A stretch of DNA of 64,000 nt, taken from the NCBI GenBank assembly GCA_965223835.1, contig CBDCXQ010000001.1, forward strand, positions 2,294,001-2,358,000, in the 5' to 3' direction. The translations under genes were made by a program, and so were the position numbers. The stretch's first letter is position 1, and each line of letters opens with the position of its first letter. The notes under the pieces were generated by a model that saw only the letters and a program-made list of their open reading frames with translations, had not been told where the DNA came from and made no database searches. This DNA is from CAVYXZ01 sp965223835 (GTDB lineage: Bacteria > Chloroflexota > Anaerolineae > Aggregatilineales > Phototrophicaceae). Positions 52,816 through 60,800 of the stretch are shown one piece after another.

Positions 52816-53715
52816 ATGGGTATTTCCCAGGTACAAGAAGACCAGCAAAGTCGCACCACTTTAGAGATTGTCATTGAAGAGTCCCGTTCACGGGTCACTT
52901 CATCATATTTCTTATACAGTTTCCCCTGGTGGGCGGCGGCGCTGGTAATCCTGGGAGTCTTCATTGCCATTAGTATCGCTGCCAACGAATTGTACTCAGG
53001 TATATTTGATCAGCTAAAAAATGGCGTTGCGATGACACTGCGCGTCGCCGTTGTCTCATACCTGTTCGCCTTTATTGTTGGCTTGCTTGTGGGTATGATT
53101 CGGTCGGCCCCACCCCGCCCCCGACCCGGTGTACTGGGCCGTATTCTTAGCCTGACACACCTCGTTCTCTATAATGCCGCAACCTTTTTTGTGATGGTCA
53201 TGCGGGGCTTGCCAGTGCTGATTGTTTTGCTGATCTTTGCCTTTGTGATTGTGCCCGCAGTTCGCAATTATCTGGCTGATAGTCTGGGGATTGAAGTAGC
53301 CATTCGTGGCAGTTCAGTCGAATCTGCCATCATTGCCCTGGCGTTCACCTATGGCGCATTTTTGTCAGAAACCTTTCGTGCCGGCATTCAATCGATTGGA
53401 CGCGGACAGGTTGAAGCCGCGCGGTCATTGGGTATGAACTACTGGCAGACAATGCGCTATATCGTACTGCCGCAGGCAATTCGGCGGGTGTTGCCACCAT
53501 TGGGTAATGATTTTGTTGCCATGATTAAAGATTCGTCATTAGTCGCCATCCTTGGAATCCGGGACCTGACGCAGATTGCTAAAGTCTCTTCTGGAGCATC
53601 ATTTCGTTATCTTGAAACCTATCTCACAGTCGCTTTTATCTATTTGTCCATGACAATTGTCGGTGCAATCGTGGTTCGTTTCATCGAACGTCGGTTTAGT
53701 ATCGATAATGCCTAA
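52816..53715 (+). CDS. Polar amino-acid ABC transporter permease
   Basis: A 299-aa inner-membrane permease of the HisM/GlnP family. Membrane segments start with WWAAALVILGVFIAISI; the family signature GVAMTLRVAVVSYLFAFIVG follows, and the EAA loop reads VEAARSLGMNYWQTMRYIVL with PQAIRRVLPPLGNDFVAMIK after it. The ATG at 52816 has GGAG 9 nt upstream; the open frame starts 15 codons earlier at an ATG with no ribosome-binding site. It is 60 bp after the binding-protein stop. The operon ends here against a convergent gene, so the ATPase subunit must be encoded elsewhere. Confidence 0.93.
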   Translation: MGISQVQEDQQSRTTLEIVIEESRSRVTSSYFLYSFPWWAAALVILGVFIAISIAANELYSGIFDQLKNGVAMTLRVAVVSYLFAFIVGLLVGMIRSAPPRPRPGVLGRILSLTHLVLYNAATFFVMVMRGLPVLIVLLIFAFVIVPAVRNYLADSLGIEVAIRGSSVESAIIALAFTYGAFLSETFRAGIQSIGRGQVEAARSLGMNYWQTMRYIVLPQAIRRVLPPLGNDFVAMIKDSSLVAILGIRDLTQIAKVSSGASFRYLETYLTVAFIYLSMTIVGAIVVRFIERRFSIDNA

Positions 53716-54725
53716 TCGTCACTACCATCTGGCCGACGCGGGTCATCCAATTGAACCCAGTAAATGTCCGGGCTAAACATCGTATGCACAAACAAACGCA
53801 AATCGGGCGAGATAGTCAAGCCTGCCAGTGGTGCAGCCAATTCAGTGTACAGAACAATCTCGACTTGATCGTTGCGACACCCACCATTTGATCGGCATTC
53901 TGCCGGATTCACCCGTCCAACCACCCCACGTGTACCCAGTGCGTAAGCAAAGTAAAGATAACCATCTTCAGCCAGAACAAGGCCCGTTGCATTCTGCAAC
54001 CCTGTCACCAGTGGCTGCATTTGAGCCGACGTTTCACCATCAGCCAGAGCGTCCTCCAGGCTCACCCACTCCAACGCCCGGCGGGCGCTGCCAGTATTTG
54101 CCACATATAGATAGTCCTCATGCATTACAATCCCGGTAGGCGCTCGCAGATTTGTGAGAATCTCTTCAGCCTCGCCCGTCCGATTAATACGAACAGCATT
54201 ATTGGCTTGAAGATTGGTTATGAGAAACTCATCTTCATTGAGGCGTTCAATACCCCAGGGACCCGCCAGGTCTGTGCTGATGGTTTCAATGCCGTTACGA
54301 TCAACCCGAAGCAAACGATTAGCCTGAAAATCAGGAACCCATAAGTTAAGTTCACCATTGGGCATGTTCTCAGCATACAGCGTGTGGGCGTTGCGCACAC
54401 CAAAAATATAGGTGCGGGTGACCGCGGTTGTATCATCCAGTTGATAAATTGTGGAATCACCGGTGCAGGCCGCATAGAGGTTATTATTGTGCCAGGTAAT
54501 CCCGTTAGGGCGTTGTACATTGCCGGTCAAGATTGACAAATCCGCCTGGGTCCATGGTTGCATCTGCGGTTGAGCGTCAACTGCTTCCGTGTTGGTAGCT
54601 GGCTCGGCAGTGGGTGTTTTGGAAGGCGCTGGTGTCGGTGTTACATTGTCTTGAGCGAATAAAAGCTGTGGTGCGTTTACTAACAATAAGAACAGACTAA
54701 CAACAACCAATCTCAATAGCGTCAT
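53712..54725 (-). CDS. Exported NHL/SMP-30-like beta-propeller protein
   Basis: A 337-aa protein with a signal peptide (VSLFLLLVNAPQLLFAQDN, cleavage near residue 24), a Pro/Thr-rich spacer (residues 30-55), then a six-bladed-propeller sequence: LTGNVQRPNGITWHNNNLYA, LLRVDRNGIETISTDLAGPW, RAPTGIVMHEDYLYVANTGS and GLQNATGLVLAEDGYLYFAY. Two Cys in AECRSNGGCRND may form a disulfide. It overlaps the permease stop by 4 bp from the other side and lies 15 bp after the histidine kinase gene on its own strand, so it may be its periplasm-facing partner. Role unknown. Confidence 0.85.
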   Translation of the reverse strand: MTLLRLVVVSLFLLLVNAPQLLFAQDNVTPTPAPSKTPTAEPATNTEAVDAQPQMQPWTQADLSILTGNVQRPNGITWHNNNLYAACTGDSTIYQLDDTTAVTRTYIFGVRNAHTLYAENMPNGELNLWVPDFQANRLLRVDRNGIETISTDLAGPWGIERLNEDEFLITNLQANNAVRINRTGEAEEILTNLRAPTGIVMHEDYLYVANTGSARRALEWVSLEDALADGETSAQMQPLVTGLQNATGLVLAEDGYLYFAYALGTRGVVGRVNPAECRSNGGCRNDQVEIVLYTELAAPLAGLTISPDLRLFVHTMFSPDIYWVQLDDPRRPDGSDD

Positions 54726-54739
54726 AAAAACCTCGTGAT

Positions 54740-56959
54740 TTAAGATACGACTTTTTCGGTAGGTAATGCTGGAACCGCAAGGTGAAATGTTGTCCCAGAC
54801 CCTTCCTGGCTATCCAGCCAAATGCGCCCCTTATGATTTTCGATAATTGTTTGGACAAGGCTTAATCCCAGGCCCGAGCCTGTAATGTGATCAGCGCCTC
54901 GCTGACGACCTCGGAAAAAACGTTGGAATATCTTGTCATGTAACGCTTCCGGGATACCAATGCCGGTATCTTGAACTTCAAAGATAATTTCTTCTCCATC
55001 CTCAGTAACGCATATCGTAACCTCACCTTTTGCGGGTGTGAATTTTATCGCGTTTTCCACTACATTGATCAATGCACGCTCAAATTGCTCAGCATCGCCT
55101 AAGAATTCGGGTAAGCTCTCATCAAACTGACAGTTGATGAAAATGTGTTTATCAGCAGCCAGATGCTGCATTTCATCAAGTGTGTGATGAATGATGCGCT
55201 CGACATTACAAACTTCAAGAGCGGGGATGCCGGACCTTAAGCGTTCAAGATCAAGAATGCCGCCAATGATACGATTCATCCGTTCAAGCTGTTTATCAAT
55301 TGCTACCAATGATTCATGAATTTCAGGATCCGCTATTTCTGCCAGATCGTCGCTCAACAAGTCGAGATTCGCCATTGCTGCCTGCAAAGGATTCTTCAAA
55401 TCATGGCTGGTCATACGGACCATTTCACTCTTGATGCGATCAAGTTCCTTCAGTTGTGTGACATCATTAAGTATTGCGACCCAACCGGCCACTCGGGGGC
55501 GTCCCAGACAGGCAAGATGGCATAAATAAATTTTGTTACTAAACGAAATCTCGTAAACATGCGTCCGGTTATGGCGAAGATCAGTCAGTGCAGCCCGCTG
55601 ATCTGGCGGAAACGCTGAGCGCGGCAGCTTATCTGTTAGGAGCACGCCATTGTCAACCGTGAACAAAGTCTTCGCGGCTGTGTTAGCGAAAATGATCCGA
55701 AATTGTCGATCTACGGCCACAACCGGATTTTCGGTACTGCTGAGGACCGTTTCAAGTTGCCCGCGGGCAGCTTCTACCTCGCTCATCAGTGATCGTTGGT
55801 CTGCGAACAATTGACTGTGGGCAATCGCAACCGCGGCCTGAGATCCCAGCAACTCCAACAAATAAACATCCTCACTGCTAAACAGCCTGCCCTGTTGACT
55901 GGCAATGACCATCAGCACGCCAATCGCCCGCCCGCCGTAGATTAAAGGGACGCACACCACTGAACCGAAAGTTTCTCTGGCTAATGGCAAGTCCGGCACT
56001 CCATCCCAATCACGCCCATAGTTCTCAACAGACAGACTCTTGCCATGTAGGGCGACGGTGCCCACCATGCCCTCCCCAACATTGACCCGCGTATGTACAA
56101 ACTGGCGGGGCAAATTAAAAACGGTAGCTAACTCAAGTGTGCTGTCATCTTTCAAAAAAATACCAGAACCATCAGCATCTAGCCAGCCAACGGCCTGAGT
56201 TGCGATTTCATTGAGAACTGTATCCAGCGCGATCTGACTCGTCACTGCAAGACTCACGCGATGCATCGCTTCAATCTGCCGCACACGCTCAGCAAGAGGA
56301 GTGATTATCTCCTGCCGCAACATGGAAAAGCTAATGACAAGCGCTGAGATTGAACTGATGTTGATGGAGATCGACAGCGTTTGGAGTGCCGGGTTGAGGA
56401 GACTCAAAGATTGCCCGATGACAAAAAAGATGATGCCATAGAGCAACGCTAAGGTGCGCATTTTTCGCCGATGACGCCAGGCAAGATAAAATGTCGCTGT
56501 GTCAAAGATGATATAAAAAAGTGTTGAAAGGGGTTGTAGCTGATAAATGAAGATACCCGTCGTCAGGCGCTCAAAGCGCAACGGCACACGAGTTGCGATC
56601 AGGATAAGCTGATAGCCCAGCACAATCAATAAGCCAACAAAAGCCAGCAAACGAAAACGACGAGTATGTGCCCCGACGATTACTGTGGTTAATACGTAAA
56701 TTGCGATGCTTGAACCGGCAAACCCCAGTTCCATAATGCTGATAGCAAGAACGGTAAGCGCGGGTCCGCTTTCGATCAGGGCGGCGGCTTGTAACAGAAG
56801 TGAACCCGTGTTCCAAAGCGTGACCATGAATAAAAAAATCGCAAAGAATTGATTTAATTCTTTGCGAGTATCCTGCCAGAACGTTATCAGTAGAAAACTT
56901 AATGAGAATGTTAATGTCAACCCATTCAGCAGAAGCGTGAGTGAACTGAGCGGGGACAT
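54740..56959 (-). CDS. Membrane sensor histidine kinase (7TM input, GAF, PAS)
   Basis: A 739-aa kinase. Seven or eight hydrophobic segments in residues 1-215 resemble the histidine-kinase N-terminal 7TM region. A GAF domain spans about 235-385 (VGEGMVGTVALHGKSLSVEN; VVCVPLIYGGRAIGVLMVIA), then a PAS-like domain (ENPVVAVDRQFRIIFANTAA), HisKA with the phospho-His in MTSHDLKNPLQAAMANLDLL, and HATPase (NVVENAIKFTP; VQDTGIGIPEAL; GSGLGLSLVQTIIENHKG). It starts 4 bp after the response regulator stop, so they form a two-component pair. Confidence 0.93.
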   Translation of the reverse strand: MSPLSSLTLLLNGLTLTFSLSFLLITFWQDTRKELNQFFAIFLFMVTLWNTGSLLLQAAALIESGPALTVLAISIMELGFAGSSIAIYVLTTVIVGAHTRRFRLLAFVGLLIVLGYQLILIATRVPLRFERLTTGIFIYQLQPLSTLFYIIFDTATFYLAWRHRRKMRTLALLYGIIFFVIGQSLSLLNPALQTLSISINISSISALVISFSMLRQEIITPLAERVRQIEAMHRVSLAVTSQIALDTVLNEIATQAVGWLDADGSGIFLKDDSTLELATVFNLPRQFVHTRVNVGEGMVGTVALHGKSLSVENYGRDWDGVPDLPLARETFGSVVCVPLIYGGRAIGVLMVIASQQGRLFSSEDVYLLELLGSQAAVAIAHSQLFADQRSLMSEVEAARGQLETVLSSTENPVVAVDRQFRIIFANTAAKTLFTVDNGVLLTDKLPRSAFPPDQRAALTDLRHNRTHVYEISFSNKIYLCHLACLGRPRVAGWVAILNDVTQLKELDRIKSEMVRMTSHDLKNPLQAAMANLDLLSDDLAEIADPEIHESLVAIDKQLERMNRIIGGILDLERLRSGIPALEVCNVERIIHHTLDEMQHLAADKHIFINCQFDESLPEFLGDAEQFERALINVVENAIKFTPAKGEVTICVTEDGEEIIFEVQDTGIGIPEALHDKIFQRFFRGRQRGADHITGSGLGLSLVQTIIENHKGRIWLDSQEGSGTTFHLAVPALPTEKVVS

Positions 56960-56963
56960 ATCA

Positions 56964-57674
56964 CTATTCAGATTTAGGCGTTACTGGAGCTTGTTTCTCA
57001 AAGCGGTAGCCAACGCGATGTTCTGTCAGAATGTAGATTGGATTCGCGGCATCAGGTTCAATTTTGCGACGCAATTGACTGATATAAACGCGGGGATAAT
57101 AGATGTCATCAATATACTCACGACCCCAGACCTGCTCCAATAAATCGCGCTGTGAGACGACACGTCCGGCATTTTCCATCAAAACCGCCAGCAATTTAAA
57201 CTCAGTTGGTGTTAGATGGATCTTTCGATTATTTACATAAACATGGCGTCGATGCAGGTCAATGTTGAGGTAGCCATCATTATAGCCCTGCTCTGGCTCT
57301 GAAGCGGAAAGCTGGGCGCGGCGCAATAACGCCTGTACCCGGGCCACAAATTCGTTCAGGCGAATCGGCTTGGTGAGATATTCATCAGCCCCAGCCTGCA
57401 ACCCATTGATCACATCATCTTCAGTAATGGCCTGGGCTGATAACATCATAATCGGTGTGTCCGCAACCTCACGAATACGCTGGCAGACCGTCAGGCCATC
57501 CATGCCCCCTGGCATCACAATATCAAGAATAACCAGGTCGGGGCGTTCACCGTGAAACGACCGCAAACCATCTAATCCATTGCTACAAATCACAACCTCA
57601 AAACCTTCACGCCGCAATTTACGGCCTAAAGCTTCTCGAATTGCCTGTTCGTCATCTACAATCAGTACCTTCAT
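56964..57674 (-). CDS. OmpR-family response regulator
   Basis: A 236-aa two-domain regulator. Receiver: acidic residues in LIVDDEQ, phosphoacceptor Asp51 in LVILDIVMPGGMDG, Lys in YLTKPIRL. The C-terminal winged helix has LTPTEFKLLAVLMENAGRVV and EYIDDIYYPRVYISQLRRKI, with recognition-helix and wing typical of OmpR/PhoB. The ATG at 57674 begins right before the receiver; the open frame goes 27 codons further. It heads the operon with the 7TM kinase and is divergent from the PKD lipoprotein gene. Confidence 0.95.
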   Translation of the reverse strand: MKVLIVDDEQAIREALGRKLRREGFEVVICSNGLDGLRSFHGERPDLVILDIVMPGGMDGLTVCQRIREVADTPIMMLSAQAITEDDVINGLQAGADEYLTKPIRLNEFVARVQALLRRAQLSASEPEQGYNDGYLNIDLHRRHVYVNNRKIHLTPTEFKLLAVLMENAGRVVSQRDLLEQVWGREYIDDIYYPRVYISQLRRKIEPDAANPIYILTEHRVGYRFEKQAPVTPKSE

Positions 57675-57769
57675 AGTTATCCAGTCTATCACTAGCCATT
57701 TTTCACCACAAGTACCATAATGGTGGCATTGCCGTGCAGTGATCGTTGGGTTCAAGACGGCAACAACAC

Positions 57770-57784
57770 CTATAATTATTATAG
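57770..57784. promoter_or_regulatory. 15-bp palindrome in the region between response regulator and PKD genes
   Basis: CTATAAT (57770-57776), one T, then ATTATAG (57778-57784) form perfect inverted arms. It includes TATAAT on both strands, so it may serve as a -10 element, an operator, or both. It lies 42 bp before the PKD gene start and 96 bp before the response regulator start. Confidence 0.4.
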
Positions 57785-57825
57785 ATCAAGTGTAATCTTC
57801 GGCGTCATTAAGGAAGGTCAATTCA

Positions 57826-60800
57826 ATGGATTATTTTACTTCCTATAAAAAACCTGCTCGCATAACCTTGCTGGCCGTGTTGTTTCTACTGGTTGCGTCG
57901 GCCTGCAATCTAACCAGCGCTCCCCAGGAACAGCTTGAACTAACTGATGTTCCCACCAACACGGTGTTGCCAACGCGTACAGCTTTGAGCCAGGGTGCTC
58001 CCACACCGGTTACGGTTACATCTTTACCAGCCCCTTCTCAACCCACACGGGTTGCAGTATTGCCACCGCCTATTTTTTCATTCCCAACCGCCACTCCTCT
58101 ACCTGTTAGTATCGTGATCTTGTCACCGATCCCTGGTAATGTTGTCGCCAGCAATGTACAAGTTTTAGGTGCAGCGACTCACCCTAACTTCCTGCAATAT
58201 CAGGTTGAATGGGGATCTGATCCCAATCCCGGCAATCTATGGTTTCCAGTAGGTGGCGTTCGACAAACACCCGTTATCAATGGATTACTCGATATTTGGA
58301 ACACAACTTCGTTGCAGGATGGTGTTTACCAGCTTCGACTAAGAGTTTTTCTGCGCGATGGCACCAGTTTAGCAACTGTCGTCAATAGCGTGCGAGTCCA
58401 GAATCGTATTCCGACTCTAGTGCCAACAGCTACAACATTCCCCCGCCCCATCGCCGCCTTTAGCCAGGACCGATTTAGCGGTCTGGCACCACTCGTGGTA
58501 CGCTTTATCAACCAGTCGAGTGGCAATATCACCAGCCGTAGTTGGGATTTTGGCGACGGCGGTGGTAGTTCAGAACTTAATCCAATCCACACCTTCCGCA
58601 ATCCTGGCGTTTATACCGTAAAATTAACGGTTCGTGGCCCTGGCGGGACATCAAATGTATCGCGCCAGATTAGTGTGCAAAGTGCGACGCCACCGGTTGC
58701 TGGATTTACTCAGGATCAGACCAGCGGTCCGTCACCGTTAACGGTTCAGTTTACTGATCAATCAACCGGCAACATCACAACTCGAACCTGGAATTTTGGC
58801 GATGGTGAATCAAGTAATGAGGTTAGCCCGGCCCATACCTTTAACGATGTTGGCACCTATAACGTCATTCTTACGGTGACTGGCCCCGGCGGTTCTTCGT
58901 CAGTGACCCGCCAGATAACCGTCGAAAACCCGACAATCCCCGAACCGATTGCAGCACTGGTTCCTAATCGAACCGAAGGTGATGCACCACTCACGGTGCA
59001 ATTTGATGCGACCGATTCGTCCGGCCAAATTGATAGCTATAATTGGGATTTCGGCGATGGCGAATTAGGTAATGGTCAAATCGTAACCCACACTTTTGAG
59101 AATCCCGGCGAATATGAGGTTGCGCTGACAGTGGTCGGCCCTGGCGGTCAATCCACCCGATCTACTATCATAACCGTCACACAACCACCTGATGCACCGG
59201 ATGCGATTTTCACACAAGATCAGACATCAGGTGATGTTCCGCTCACGGTGAACTTTGATGCATCGGGTTCAACTGGCCCCATTGACAGCTACAACTGGAA
59301 TTTTGGGGACGGTAATGTGGGAAGTGGAACAACAGTCCAGCATATCTATAGTACTGCTGGTACCTACACAGTCGAACTTGTGGTCAATGGTCCAGGCGGA
59401 ACCGATTCAGCGACGGTAGAAATCAGTGCTGTGGAACCAATTGCCCCACCAGAAGCGGCGTTTGAAAGCGTGCCCTCCAGTGGCCTGGCTCCATTGGAAG
59501 TGGCATTTAATAACCAGTCGATTGGTGAAGAACTAACATTTAGCTGGGACTTTGGTGATGGAACTGAAGCTAGCACTGATCGAGACCCGGTGCATACATT
59601 TGAAAATCCTGGTGAGTACCAGATAACGCTTGTTGTCAACAACCCAAGCGGCACCGACCAGGCCAACGCCACGATCATTGTAACGGAACCCGAGGCTCCA
59701 CCAGCAGCAGCTTTCACCGCTTTTCCCGAAAGTGGTCCTGCTCCGCTCAGTGTTCAATTCACCAACGGCACGGCTGGCGATGACTTGACGTTTAGCTGGG
59801 ACTTTAGCGATGGCAGTCCGGCCAGCACCGATCGTGACCCCCAACATATTTTTGATACGCCAGGAAACTACATCGTCATCCTGACGGTAACTGGCCCCGG
59901 TGGAAGCGATACTGCCGAATTGACAATCAGTGTTGGCCCGCCGGTACCGGCTCCTGATGCCGCATTCACTGCTGACCCAACCAGCGGCGAAGCGCCGTTA
60001 ACGGTTAGCTTTGATTCAACCGGCGATCCAGCGAATATCACAGCCTATAACTGGGATTTCGGTGATGGCAATTTCAGCACTGAAGCTGATCCACAGTACA
60101 TCTATGCGAGCAGCGGTAATTTCACAACCCGCTTGACAGTAACTGGGCTTGATGGGCGTGAAGCAACGACTGAAACGCAGATCGCCGTTAGTGAAGCGGT
60201 CGTTATTGCTCCGCCGGTGCCCGCCTTCAGCGCCGAGCCGGTGAGTGGCAGCGTCGGTCAACCGGTGCAGTTCACCAACCAGACGACGGGTGATGTGAGC
60301 GACTACGTGTGGGACTTCGGCGACGGCAGTCCGGTCGTGACCGATGCTAACCCCGCCCACATCTTCAACGTGGCTGGTGACTTCACCGTTGTGCTGACGG
60401 CCAATGGTCCCGGTGGCTCCGCCCAGGCCTCCGCCGTCTACAGCGTGGCCGCGCCTGCCCAACCGCCGGTGCCCGCCTTCAGCGCCGAGCCGGTGAATGG
60501 CAGCGTCGGCCAACCGGTACAGTTCACCAACCAGACGACCGGTGATGTGAGCGATTATGTGTGGGACTTCGGCGACGGCAGTCCAGTCGTGACCGATGCC
60601 AACCCCACCTACACCTTCAATAGTGCCGGGGACTTCACCGTTGTGCTGACGGCCAATGGTCCCGGTGGCTCCGCCCAGGCCTCCGCCGTCTACAGCGTGG
60701 CTGCACCTGCCCAACCGCCGGTGCCCGCCTTCAGCGCCGAGCCGGTGAATGGCAGCCTCGGCCAACCGGTGCAGTTCACCAACCAGACGACCGGTGATGT

